The translations under genes were made by a program, and so were the position numbers. A stretch of DNA of 64,000 nt from Hordeum vulgare subsp. vulgare (lineage: Eukaryota > Streptophyta > Magnoliopsida > Poales > Poaceae): assembly GCF_904849725.1 (NCBI RefSeq), contig NC_058519.1, forward strand, positions 19,885,267 to 19,949,266. Direction: 5' to 3'. This document shows positions 45,485 to 56,880 of the stretch, piece after piece. Each line of letters begins with the position of its first letter. The stretch's first letter is position 1. The notes under the pieces are model-generated. The model did not search any database, was not told the origin of the DNA, and saw only the letters and a list, made by a program, of their open reading frames with translations.

Positions 45485-47015
45485 TGATGACCCACAAGTA
45501 TAGGGGATCAATCGTAGTCCTTTCGATAAGTAAGAGTGTCAAACCCAACGAGGAGCAGAAGGCTCTGATAAATGGTTTTCAGCAAGGTAATAACTGCAAT
45601 CACTGAAAGTAGCGGTAACAAGTGATGGTGTAGTGAGGTGAAACGTAGCAGGTGAAAAGTAACAAGTAACAAGTAATAGCAACGGTGCAACAAAGTGGCC
45701 CAATCCCTTTTGTAGCAAGGGACAAGCCTGAACAAAGTCTTATAGGAGGAAAAACGCTCCCGAGGACACACGGGAATTTCTGTCATGCTAGTTTCATCAT
45801 GTTCATAAGATTCGCGTTCGTTACTTTGATAGTTTGACATGTGGGTGGACCGGCGCTTGGGTACTGCCCTTACTTGGACAAGCATCCCACTTATGATTAA
45901 CCCCTCTCGCAAGCATCCACAACTACGAAAGAAGAATTAAGACAACGTCTAACCATAGCATTAAACTAGTGGATCCAAATCAGCCCCTTACGAAGCAACG
46001 CATAGACTGGGGTTTAAGCTTCTGTCACTCTAGCAACCCATCATCTACTTACTACTCCCCAATGCCTTCCTCTAGGCCCAAATAATGGCGAAGTGTTATG
46101 TAGATGACGTTCACATAACACCACTAGAGGAAAATTAACATACAACATATCAAAATACTGAACGAATACCAAATTCACATGACTATTAATACCAAGACTT
46201 ATCACATGTCCTCAGGAACAAAAGTAACTACTCACAAAGCATAATCATAATCATGATCAGAGGTGTAATGAGTAGCATCAAGGATCTGAACATAAACTCT
46301 TCCACCAAGTAATCTAACTAGCATCAACTACAAAGAGTAATCAACACTACTAGCAACCTTACAAGGACCAATCGGAGTCGCGAGACGGAGATTGGTTACA
46401 AGTGATGAACTAGGGTTTGGAGATGAGATGGTGCTGATGAAGATGTTGATGGAGATGGGTCACCTCCGATGAGAGGAGTGTTGGTGATGATGATGGCGAC
46501 GATTTCCCCCTCCGAGAGGGAAGTTTCCCCTGCAGGATCGTCGTGCCGGAGCTCTAGATTGGTTCTGCTCAAGTTCCGCCTCGTGGCAGCGGCGCCTCCT
46601 CGAAAAAGCTCCGCCCTGATTTTTTTCCGAAGGAAACCCTTCATATAGAAGAAGAGGGGGGCCAGTGGGCCACCAGGGTGCCCACAAGCCCTGTTGCCAC
46701 GGCCAGGGGGGCAGGCCGCGACCACCAGGCTTGTGGGCCCCTGGCAGCTCCCCTCTGGCACTTCTTTCGCCCAATATTTTTTATATAATCCCAAAAAATT
46801 CACGTTGATTTTCAGGGCATTTGGAGTTGCGCAGAATAGAGGACTCAGACTTGCTCCTTTTCCAGTCCAGAATTCCAGCTGCCGGTATTCTCCCTCTTCA
46901 AATAAACCTTGCAAAATAAGAGAGAAAAGGCATAAGTATAGTACCACAAAGTATAATAACAGTCCATAAAGCGATAAATATCAACATGAAAGCATGATGC
47001 AAAATGGACGTATCA
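45485..47015 (-). repeat. 3' LTR of the Athila-type element
   Basis: Same length as its partner at 54106-55636. I count at least a dozen base differences in the first 640 bp, about 2 percent or slightly more, so the insertion is not very recent. Confidence 0.93.
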
Positions 47016-47030
47016 ACTCCCCCAAGCTTA
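47016..47030 (-). other. Polypurine tract of the Athila-type element
   Basis: The minus strand reads AAGCTTGGGGGAGT immediately before the 3' LTR; it primes plus-strand DNA synthesis. Confidence 0.75.
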
Positions 47031-48498
47031 GACCTCGCTTGTCCTCAAGCGAAAACCAAGATCCATAAACATGTCCACAAGTTTAGGAACGAAGGTGTCG
47101 ATAAAACATAATACGGACATGAGAGCATCATGATCACTCATAGAACAGCAATACATCATAAAGATTCTTATGGGAAAGTAACAATTCCTTCACAAAGCAA
47201 AGTATGAAACAAAAACCTTACCGAGAAGTAGCCAACAACAGTCCATAGTCATTGAAGCAATTGCAATTTATCATAATATCAGAAAGAGTCAAATAAGAGC
47301 TTGTAAAGCAAATCCACATACTCAATCATCTTTTTCGTTTTCCACAATTGTTACAACTCACGTGGTACTCATGGTATCAAAGTTTCAGTTGGACACAGAG
47401 AAAGATAGGGGCTTATAATTTTGCCTCCCAACCATTTACCTCAAGGGTAAAGTCAACAATAATAAAGCATAAGTACTCATCTCCAAGTTGATATATGAAT
47501 ATAGATCTTTCCCTAGCATATGACGTACACCAAGATGAAGACGGAATAGGGAATTGGTGTTGATCACCATGACTTTCACAAGGACAAAAGTAAAGGTACA
47601 AGATAGGCCCTTCGCAGAGGGAAGCAGAGGTTTTCATGCGCTTTTGAGGTTTGGATGTGTGTCCTCTTAGTGCGGAGGAACATCACTTTATATTGCCTCC
47701 TGTGATAAAGAACTTTATTATGCAATCTGTCGATTTTATGTCTTCCTCATCACAGGTTCGTATAAAGCTTATTTTCCACACACTAATAGATTATACATAT
47801 TAGAGAGCAATTTTTATTGCTTGCACCGATGACAACTTACTTGAGGGATCTTATTCAATCCATAGGTAGGTATGGTGGACACTCATGGCAAAACTGGATT
47901 GAAGGTTTATGGATGCACAAATAGTATCTCTACTTGGTGCGGGAGTTTTGGCTAATATGAGGTGGAAGCAATCGTCACATGCTAAGGGATCTCTAATCAT
48001 ATAACATTGTTTGGAATCAAGCAAACACAATTCATTATGTTGTCTTCCTTTCCCAACATCTACTTCTAAGCATGTAATAGTTTGGTGAGTGCTCACAATT
48101 ATAGAAAGTGTATAAGATGATATATTTATATGTGAACCTCTCTTTCCTTATTACTTCTTATTAATTGCAACAATGACTGGGGTCTATGTTGGTCTATTCT
48201 CAACAAGTTTCAATCATCATACTTGTTATATGTGAAGCTATCACTTTCCATAAGATCATCTCATGATCTTTCATGCTATCGTTCTTTTCATACTTTTGAT
48301 CACGGCACAAAACAAAGCCCTTGACTAAGATACTCTTTATTATATAGCTCGCAAGCTCGAATACATCGGGGGAGACACAAGGCAAAAGACTCAAACTAAA
48401 CACTAAAGACTTATTCCACTAATAGAAGAAATAAAAACTGAAAAGGAAAGAACTAAAACAAAGGTAAAAGCAAAAGATATAAAGGTGATACGATACCA
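47031..48498. other. Non-coding 3' internal region of the Athila-type element
   Basis: No reading frame with recognisable features. The sequence is AT-rich spacer between the extra ORF and the polypurine tract, the place where Athila relatives carry env-like remnants. I see no membrane-protein-like frame here. Confidence 0.5.
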
Positions 48499-48539
48499 GG
48501 GCAACTCCCCCAAGCTTGGCACAAGCCAAGGGAGTTGCC
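48499..48539. repeat. Hairpin containing a second polypurine-tract-like motif
   Basis: The arm ggcaactccc...ttgg pairs with ccaagggagttgcc. The minus strand includes AAGCTTGGGGGAGTTG, nearly the same as the true polypurine tract at 47016-47030. It lies just past the stop of the extra ORF. Confidence 0.7.
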
Positions 48540-48550
48540 CATACCAATGC

Positions 48551-48937
48551 TCAGTTGTCTTCCTTTGGTGGTGATGGTGGTGGAGTCTTTGCCTTTGATT
48601 CCAAGAGAGCTATCAATCTTTGATTTATACCTTGGAGATCTGCAACATGATTCTCCAGCAAAACAACTTCACGAGAAAGGGAAATATTGCGAGCACGAGT
48701 TGTTTCACAAAACCTCAAGAGTTCAATCAAGGATGGAGACAGCACGTGAAGGAAGGGTTGGAGAAAATCCACTCCTTCAACGTCTTCAATGTTGAACATA
48801 GGTTTAACTTCCTCCCTAGCTTGGGTTTTCTCCTTAGCTTTGTCCCTGGCTTCCGTAACTTCTACTCTTTTCAGATCAGCATCTACTTCTTCATGAACTT
48901 GAGGGAGATTATTCTCCCCAACAGATTCCTCAGACAT
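48551..48937 (-). CDS. Extra ORF downstream of integrase in the Athila-type element
   Basis: 128 codons, starting MSEESVGENNLPQVHEEVDA; the open frame extends eight codons further to 48961. It is charged in the first half (AKEKTQAREEVKPMFNIEDV) with a leucine-rich helical second half (PSLIELLRFCETTRARNISL, then LENHVADLQGINQRLIALLE), likely a coiled coil. The end is proline-rich (KTPPPSPPKEDN). It is open in an element whose pol gene has several stops. I recall similar short ORFs in related Triticeae gypsy elements, but no function is established to my knowledge. It is not an env protein: no signal peptide or membrane segment is visible. Confidence 0.6.
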   Translation of the reverse strand: MSEESVGENNLPQVHEEVDADLKRVEVTEARDKAKEKTQAREEVKPMFNIEDVEGVDFLQPFLHVLSPSLIELLRFCETTRARNISLSREVVLLENHVADLQGINQRLIALLESKAKTPPPSPPKEDN

Positions 48938-49222
48938 CTTTGCTCTAAATCTGCGGCACACAACAGGCTCGAAATGAAAACAGAGGAAAACTGCGTGATA
49001 CGGCGATCAAAACCCCCGGGCGTATATATAATTATTTTTTCTGGACCAGAAGGAGTGCTCCGCAAGAAAACGGAGTCCGGGAGGCACACGAGGTGCCCAC
49101 AAGCCCTGTAGCCGCGGCCAGGGGGGAGGCCACGGCGACCAAGCTTGTGGCCACCTCATGCGCTCTCCGGACTGCTTTTTATTTTTCTATTTTTCCATAA
49201 ATTCCAAAACGGAGAAAATTTC

Positions 49223-52200
49223 CTACTGGAAAAGTTTTGGAGTCCAATTACTTACGGAAACACATACCTCTTCGTTTTCAGAGTTTGAAACAGGCTGATA
49301 AACATCCCTTATGTACTCCTCTGGAGTTATGATATTGATGATATTGCTCTCAACATTTATGGGACTACCAGAGATATAATGCTTGATTCTTTGCCCATTT
49401 ATCACTCTCGGAAAATTACCTTCCGTGTTATTGATTTTGATGGCACCGGAACGATATACTTCCTCGACAACGTAGGGACCTTCCCATTTAGAGAGAAGTT
49501 TGCCTGCGAAGAATCTTAAGCGAGAATTGTATAGCAAGACATAATCACCTACATTGAACTCACATTTTTGTATTCTTTTATCGTGCCATCTCTTAACCTT
49601 TTCCTTGAACAACTTGGCATTCTCATATGCCTCGGCCCTCCATTCATCTAATGAGTTGATATCAAACAACCGCTTCTCACCGGCAAGTTTGAAATCGAAG
49701 TTGAGCTCTTTGATTGCCCAATAAGCTTTGTGTTCTAGCTCAAGAGGTAAATGACAGGCCTTACCGTAAACCATTTTATACGGGACATGCCCATGGGATT
49801 CTTATAAGCAGTCATATAAGCCCATAGTGCATTGTCAAGTTTGCTAGACCAATTCTTTCAAGATCTATTGACAGTCTTTTGTAAGATCAATTTGATCTCC
49901 CTATTACTCAACTCCACTTGACCACTAGACTGAGGATGATAAGGAGATGCAACTCTATGGTTGACATCATACTTAGCGAGCATCTTGCGGAAAATACCAT
50001 GAATGAAGTGTGAACCGCCATCAGTCATCAGATATCTAGGGACTCCAAATCTTGGAAAAATAAATTCTTTAAGCATCTTAATAGAGGTGTGGTGATCAAC
50101 ATTTCTAGTGGGGATAGCTTCTACCCACTTAGTGACGTAATCAACAGCAACTAAGATGTGAGTATACCCATTGGAACTCGGGAAGGGTCCCATATAATCA
50201 AAGCCCCAGACATCAAATGGTTCAATGACAAGCGAATAGTTCATAGGCATTTCCTGACGTTTACTCATGTTCCCTGTTCTTTGCCATTCGTCACAAGATA
50301 AGACAAACCTACGGGCATCCTTGAAGAGAGTGGACCAATAGAAACCTGATTGCAATACCTTATGAGCAGTTCTATCTCCAGCATGGTGTCCTCCGTAAGC
50401 TTCGGAATGACACTTCTGCAGGATGTGTCCCTGTTCATGTTCAGGCACACAACGTCTAATAACACCATCTACTCCTTCCTTATAAAGGTGAGGATCATCC
50501 CAAAAGTAGTGTCTCAAATCAAAGAAGAATTTCTTATTTTGCTGGTAGGTGAAACTGGGTGGTATGTATTTGGCTACGATATAGTTTGCGTAATCGGCAT
50601 ACCACGGTGCACTATATGAAGTGCGGATGACATTCAATTGCTCATCGGGAAAGCTGTCATCAATAGGTCGTGGGTCATCAAGGACATTCTCTAGCCTGGA
50701 TAAGTTATCTGCTACAGGGTTATCAGCACCCTTTCAGTCAATAACGTGCAAATCAAATTCCTGTAGAAGGAGAACCCATCTGATTAGCCTAGGCTTAGCG
50801 TCCTTCTTCTCCATAAGGTACTTAATAGCAGCATGATCAGAGTGAATAATGACTTTGGAGTCAACTATATAAGATCTGAACTTTTCACATGCAAACACGA
50901 CTGCTAAAAATTCCTTCTCCGTAGTGGCATAGTTTCTTTGGGCACTGTCTAGAGTTTTACTAGCGTAGTCAATGACATTCAACTTCTTGTCAACTTTTTG
51001 TCCTAGAACAGCACCAACAGCATAATCACTAGCATCACACATGATTTTAAAGGGCAAGTTCCAATCAGGTGGTTGAACAATAGGTGCAGTTATCAAGGCC
51101 TTCTTAAGTATTTTGAAAGCTTCCTCACAATTCTCATCAAAAACAAAAGGAACATCCTTCTGCAAGAGGTTGGTAAGAGTCCTAGAAATCTTAGAGAAGT
51201 CTTTAATGAACCATCTATAGAAACCAGCATGACCTAGGAAACTTCGTATACCTCTGATATCTGTGGGGCAAGGCATTTACTCAATTGCATCAACCTTAGC
51301 CTTATCAACTTCAATGCCTTTCTTAGAAATTTTGTGTCCTAAGATGATGCCTTCATTAACCATGAAGTGGCACTTCTCCCAGTTCAAGACGAGGTTGGTA
51401 TCTTTGCATCTCCGTAAGACTCGATCAAGGTTGCTGAGGCAATTGTCAAAGGAAGAACCGTAAACGGAGAAATCATCCATGAAAACCTCAACAATCTTTT
51501 CACAAAAGTCAGAGAATATAGCCATCATACATCTTTGAAAGGTGGCAGGTGCATTACATAAGCCAAAAGGCATACGTCTATACGCAAAGGTACCGAAGGG
51601 GCAGGTGAAAGTGGTTTTCTTCTGATCAGATTATGCAACAGGTATTTGCGAGAAACCTGAATAACCGTCTAGAAAGCAGAAGTGTGTGTGTTTAGACAAC
51701 CTTTCTAGCATTTGGTCGATAAACGGCAAAGGATAATGGTCTTTCCTGGTTGCCTTGTTCAGTTTCCGGAAGTCTATCACCATCCTATAGCCAGTAATAA
51801 TACTCTATGGGATTAGTTCATTCTTATCATTAGGAACGACGGTGATACCTCCCTTCTTAGGTACGCAATGTACTGGACTTACCCAATCACTATGAGCAAC
51901 AGGATAAATGATTCCTGCTTCCAGAAGCTTTAATATTTCTTTTCTCACGACCTCTTTCATCCTAGGATTTAACCTCCGTTGATGATCAGCGACTGGCTTA
52001 GAATCAGGATCGGTTTTAATCTTGTGCTGACATAGAGTGGGACTAATACCCTTCAGATCATCAAGAGTATATCCAATAGCAGCACAGTGCTTCCTCAAAG
52101 TTTTTAATAACTTCTTCTCTTCGTGATTCGAGAGGTGAGCACTAATTATAACAGGATATATCTCCTTCTCATCAAGATAGGCATACTTAAGTGTATCTGG

Positions 52201-53999
52201 TAACTGTTTTAGCTCGAACACAGGATCACCCTTTGGTGGGGCAGGATCCCCAAGCAGTTCAACAGGTAGATTATTCTTAAGAATAGGATATTGTTCTAAA
52301 ACAAGTTTATCTATCTCATCTCTTTCATCCATATGCATATCATTTTCATGCTCAAGCAGATATTGTTCTAAAGGATCCGTAGGAGGCACGGCAATAGAGG
52401 CAAGGGCAATGATTTCATTCCTACCAGACGACTCTTTTTCATGGGGTTGTCTTCCAAACTTGGAGAAGTTAAATTCATGAGACACACCCTCGAAACTAAC
52501 AGTGACAGTTTGTTTAACGCAATCAATGTGAGCATTGACAGTGTTGAGAAAGGGTCTACCAAATATAATGGGACAAAAGCTATCTTGCACAGTAGCAAGG
52601 ACGAGGAAATCAGTAGGATACTTCGTCTTACCGCAAAAGACTTCTACATCTCTCACAATTCCCACAGGGCAGATAGTGTCTCTATTAGCTAGCGTAATAG
52701 TGACATCAATGGGTTCTAACTCAGCAGGTGCAATCTCATCTTTGATTTCATCATATAGGGACCGGGGTATTGCACTAACACTAGCACCCATATCACATAA
52801 ACCATGATAACAGTGATCTCCTATCTTGACAGAAACAACGGGCAGGCCAACTACACGTCCGTATTTGTCTTTCGCGTGAGGTTTAGCAATTCTAGCGGAG
52901 TCCTCACAGAATTTGATAACATGCCCGTCTATGTCTTCGGCTAAGAGATATTTGATAATAACAACACTAGGTTCAACTCTAATTTCCTCAGGGGGTGCAA
53001 GTGGTCTAATGTAACCCCTACGTATCACAGTTGGAGCTTTAGAATAATCCTTTTTCCTAGCAGGGTAAGGTGGTTTCTCAGTGTAGGCACAAGGAACAAT
53101 AGGATCATTATAGGCAATGACTTTCTCTTCAACTAGATTGGGTTTAACTATGTTGACTTCTACAGGAGGATGATACTTAAACCACTTCTCTTTGGGAAGA
53201 TCAATATGAGCAGCAAAAGATTCACATAGAGAAGCTACTATCTCAGAGTCAAGTCCATACTTAGCGCTAAAATCTCTAGAAGTGTTTGTTTCAACAAAAG
53301 ATTTAGCGCAATCAAACTGGAAATTCATACCTGACTCCTTACCTTCTTCAAGCTCCCAATCTTCAGAGTTATGTTTGATTCTTTCCAATAAATTCCACTT
53401 GTGTGCAATATCCTTCTTCATAAAAGAACCGGTACAAGAAGTGTCAAGCATGGTACGATCTTCATGAGAAAGCCGAGCATAAAAGTTTTGAGTGATAATT
53501 TCTCTCGAGAGCTCATGATTGGGGCATGAATATAGCATTGATTTAAGCCTCCCCCAAGCTTGAGCTATGCTTTCCCTGTCACGAGGCCAAAAGTTATAAA
53601 TATAACTCCGATCACGATGTACTAAATGCATAGGATAAAACTTTTGATGAAATTTCAATTTCAACCGATTGTAGTCCATGATCCAGTATCATCACATAGC
53701 CTATACCATGTCAACGCCTTATCCTTCAAAGATAAAGGAAAGACTTTCTTCTTTACCTCATCCTCGGGCAAACCTGCAAGCTTAAATAAACCACAAACTT
53801 CATCAACACAGGTTAGATGCAAGTCTGGATGTGATGATCCATCTCATGTAAAAGGATTAGCCAGCAGTTTCTCAAGCATACCCGAAGGAATTTCATAAAA
53901 GATATTTTCAGTAAGTACCTTAGGTTGAGGAGCAACTACTCATGCTTCCATTTGTGATGAAGATACCCCGAACAAATTCCTCAAAGGAACAGTTTCCAT
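49223..53999 (-). pseudogene. gag-pol of the Athila-type element (several stops)
   Basis: Gag begins at 53999 (METVPLRNLFGVSSSQMEA, then a stop) and continues as LPEDEVKKKVFPLSLKDKAL. One long frame (53679-51805) holds the gag core, the aspartic protease (CDMGASVSAIP, then IIFGRPFL) and the reverse transcriptase start (EAGIIYP, WVSPVHCVPKKGG). Next come reverse transcriptase (MPFGLCNAPATFQRCM, FMDDFSVYGSS) and RNase H ([25 protein letters not shown]). Integrase follows: [10 protein letters not shown] zinc region, [15 protein letters not shown], and [10 protein letters not shown] for the catalytic Asp, Asp and Glu. The last part (49774-49223) is the integrase C-terminus. Stops fall after ELIP, after IPVA, after VDAIE and after LHVID, with others in gag. 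One zinc-binding cysteine of integrase is Trp (CDEW for CDEC). Confidence 0.93.
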
Positions 54000-54077
54000 A
54001 GTGACAAGTGACAATAAATTTCAGCACAGTATATAAATGTTTCCTTACCAAATTCCACTTACCAAAGGCGCTTCACA

Positions 54078-54094
54078 CCCTGGCAGCGGTGCCA
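54078..54094 (-). other. Primer-binding site of the Athila-type element
   Basis: The minus strand reads TGGCACCGCTGCCAGGG, 11 bases inside the 5' LTR. It resembles the tRNA-Asp complement used by Athila elements but with more changes than the copy at 22429-22446. Confidence 0.6.
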
Positions 54095-54105
54095 GAAAAG
54101 AGACT

Positions 54106-55636
54106 TGATGACCCACAAGTATAGGGGATCAATCGTAGTCCTTTCGATAAGTAAGAGCGTCGAACCCAACGAGGAGCAGAAGGCTCTGATAAATGGTTTT
54201 CAGCAAGGTAATAACTGCAAGCACTGAAAGTAGCGGTAACAAGTGATGGTGTAGTGAGGTGAAATGTAGCAGGTGAAAAGTAACAAGTAACAAGTAATAG
54301 CAACGGTGCAGCAAAGTCGCCCAATCCCTTTTGTAGCAAGGGACAAGCCTGAACAAAGTCTTATAGGAGGAAAAACGCTCCCGGGGACACACGGGAATTT
54401 CTGTCATGCTAGTTTCATCATGTTCATATGATTCGCGTTCGTTACTTTGATAGTTTGACATGTGGGTGGACCGGCGCTTGGGTACTGCCCTTACTTGGAC
54501 AAGCATCCCACTTATGATTAACCCCTCTCGCAAGCATCCGCAACTACGAAAGAAGAATTAAGACAACGTCTAACCATAGCATTAAACTAGTGGATCCAAA
54601 TCAGCCCCTTACGAAGCAACGCATAGACTGGGGTTTAAGCTTCTATCACTCTAGCAACCAATCATCTACTTACTACTCCCCAATGCCTTCCTCTAGGCCC
54701 AAATAATGGTGAAGTGTTATGTAGTCGGCGTTCACATAACACCACTAGAGGAAAAACAACATACAACATATCAAAATACCGAACGAATACCAAATTCACA
54801 TGACTATTAATAGCAAGACTTATCCCATGTCCTCAGTAACAAAAGTAACTACTCACAAAGCATAATTATAATCATGATCAGAGGTGTAATGAGTAGCATC
54901 AAGGATATGAACATAAACTCTTCCACCAAGTAATCCAACTAGCATCAACTACAAAGAGTAATCAACACTACTAGCAACCTTACAAGTACCAATCGGAGTC
55001 GCGAGACGGAGATTGGTTACAAGTGATGAACTAGGGTTTGGAGATGAGATGGTGCTGATGAAGATGTTGATGGAGACGGGTCCCCTCCGATGAGAGGAGT
55101 GTTGTTGATGACGATGGCGATGATTTCCCCCTCCGGGAGGGAAGTTTCCCCGGCAGGATCGTCGTGCCGGAGCTCTAGATTGGTTCTGCTCAAGTTCCGC
55201 CTCGTGGCCGCGGCGCCTCCTCAAAAAAGCTCCGCCCTGATTTTTTTTCGGACGAAACCCTTCATATAGCAGAAGAGGGGGGCCAGTGGGCCACCAGGGT
55301 GCCCACAAGCCCTGTTGCCGCGGCCAGGGGGGCAGGCCGCGGCTACCAGGCTTGTGGGCCCCTGGTAGCTCCCCTCTGGCACTTCTTTCACCTAATATTT
55401 TTTATATAATCCCAAAAAACTCCACATTGATTTTCAGGGCATTTGGAGTTGCGCAGAATAGAGGACTCAGACTTGCTCCTTTTCCAGTCCAGAATTTCAG
55501 CTGTCGGTATTCTCCCTCTTCGAATAAACCTTACAAAATAAGAGAGAAGGGCATAAGTATAGTACCACAAAGTATAACAATAGTCCATAAAGCGATAAAA
55601 ATCAACATGAAAGCATGATGCAAAATGGACGTATCA
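54106..55636 (-). repeat. 5' LTR of the Athila-type element
   Basis: Partner of 45485-47015. The GC-rich block 'ggtgcccacaagccctgttgccgcggcc' near 55295 also appears in other LTRs of this window (near 30505 and 46680), pointing to a shared LTR module. Confidence 0.93.
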
Positions 55637-55728
55637 AACGTGCTGATACAACTTGCTGAAATTAAGATAGAACTTGCTGAAATTAACATTCAACAATTTT
55701 AGGATACAATAAAATAAATCTACTGAGT
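55637..55728. repeat. Continuation of the 21-bp repeat array of the outer MULE
   Basis: gatacaacttgctgaaatt units as at 45429-45484, directly after the retrotransposon, then 'caacaattttaggatacaat' leading into the 3' end of the MULE gene. Confidence 0.65.
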
Positions 55729-56377
55729 TCAACGTGGATATTTTCCTTTTCCATCACCAGCTTCTTCTGCTGCCTTGGCCGCACGAGTCCTTTCTTTCTT
55801 TCTCTCCCTCTTAGCATCACAGGCCTCCTGCTGCTGTCTATAAACCTCAGCCATTCGAAGTTTCTCTTCTTCGGTTTTCCTGATCATCTCATCAAGAAAA
55901 GCCCTCTGTTCCACACAGTACTTTTCCCACTCTATCTTCTCCTCTGCTTCAGCCTTCACATGATGCTCTTCCAAGTCCAAACTAGCCCATGCACGACGAC
56001 CTCTTTCACGAATCTCGGTCACCGCCCAGCCCGATATTTCTGTGTCGATCCAACGATAGTACATGCACAGAGGAGGAGGAGACTACAACAATAATAGAAA
56101 TATAAATATCAAGCTAACAATAATATCTATAACGTGTTTATTCTTGATGACTGAAGCATACCGGAGGACTGATGTACGGTGAAGGAGCAACGGGTGGATC
56201 TTCCTCATAATTGGCGTACGTGAAAAACTTCACGCCCAACCAATCTGAAAAATCCGTCACCGCCTTCACCTTGCAGAGATCACCGCACCAACAACGAACT
56301 GCTTCCACCCCCCGAGGCAAACTCGCACTCTTCATTTTCTTATGTCTAATGCTTTTATCCGAGCAAGGCAAACTCAT
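55729..56377 (-). CDS. Two-exon gene of the outer MULE, GRF-like zinc finger plus coiled coil
   Basis: Exon 1 is 56377-56162 and exon 2 is 56082-55729 (GT-AG intron), joining to 189 codons without a stop. The product has a Cys-rich start (VRCWCGDLCKVKAVTDFSDW, then GVKFFTYANYE, then LCMYYRWIDTE) that follows the GRF-finger spacing. A long charged helix follows (AEAEEKIEWEKYCVEQ, ending ERKKERTRAAKAAEEAG). In the family as I remember it the third metal ligand is the Cys of FFMCANY; here it is Tyr (FFTYANY). An ATG at 56332 (MKSASLPRG) is an alternative start. It is repeated in grass genomes and not a normal host gene. Its function is unknown; a role in transposition or simple passenger status are both possible. 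Confidence 0.6.
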
Positions 56378-56404
56378 AATGACTGAAGCATTTGCGTTTT
56401 CAAG

Positions 56405-56640
56405 TATGGCTAGATGATGAAGGAAGACTGTCCAACTCCTCCTTTTATAGGCTCAGATGACAAGGGAGATGGCGGGAAACCGAGGAGGAAAACGAGGCGG
56501 GAAATAACTGGCGAGAAAAAATTGGCGGGAAAGGAGGCGGGGATAAATTGGCAGGAAACGGAGCAGCGGCAAATGAAATGACGCGAAAGTGTGGCGAGAA
56601 ATGAAGGCGGGAAAAATTCCATGCAAAAAATATATTACAT
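56405..56640. other. Upstream region of the outer-MULE gene
   Basis: Built of repeated 'ggcgggaaa' motifs (about ten copies, such as gatggcgggaaaccgagg and aggcgggaaataac). These resemble E2F-type sites (TTTCCCGCC on the other strand), packed in the likely promoter of the minus-strand gene. Confidence 0.55.
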
Positions 56641-56880
56641 GCACCTATTGGCCTAACCTACATCAATTAGTCCCTATTGGCCTAGCCAAGGCCCATAGGG
56701 ACTAATTGGCCTAGCCAAGGCCGACAGGCACTTATTGGCCTAGCCAAGGCCGATAGGTTGCCAAATGCGAGGACGACAGGCCTATCGGCCTAGCCAAGGT
56801 CGACTCGGACTTATCGGCCTAGCCAAGGCCGACAGGGACTTATTGGTCTTGTCTAGGCCGACAAGATCACATTTTTGAAA
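56640..56880. repeat. Subterminal repeats of the outer MULE, right side
   Basis: Six or more units containing ttggcctagccaaggccgac spaced about 30-60 bp. Each has an internal near-palindrome (ggcctagccaaggcc). They lie directly inside the right terminal inverted repeat. Confidence 0.85.

Larger units (their letters stand above)
45485..55636 (-). mobile_element. Full-length Athila-lineage gypsy retrotransposon
   Basis: Both LTRs are 1531 bp (45485-47015 and 54106-55636). In element orientation they start TGATACGTCCATTTTGCATC and end GTGGGTCATCA. The target duplication is AATGT against AACGT (one transition). The order on the minus strand is 5' LTR, primer-binding site, gag, protease, reverse transcriptase, RNase H, integrase, an extra ORF, polypurine tract, 3' LTR. 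The polyprotein motifs ([36 protein letters not shown]) are those of the Athila branch, which in wheat includes families such as Sabrina and WHAM; I cannot decide which. Several stops make it non-functional. Confidence 0.93.

Noticed and set aside
47031..48498. env-like gene of the Athila element
   Set aside because: No frame with a signal peptide or membrane segment is present between the extra ORF and the 3' LTR.
56640..56880. Spaced near-palindromic units considered as a CRISPR array
   Set aside because: Spacer lengths are irregular, spacers resemble the repeats, and the array sits exactly at a MULE end.
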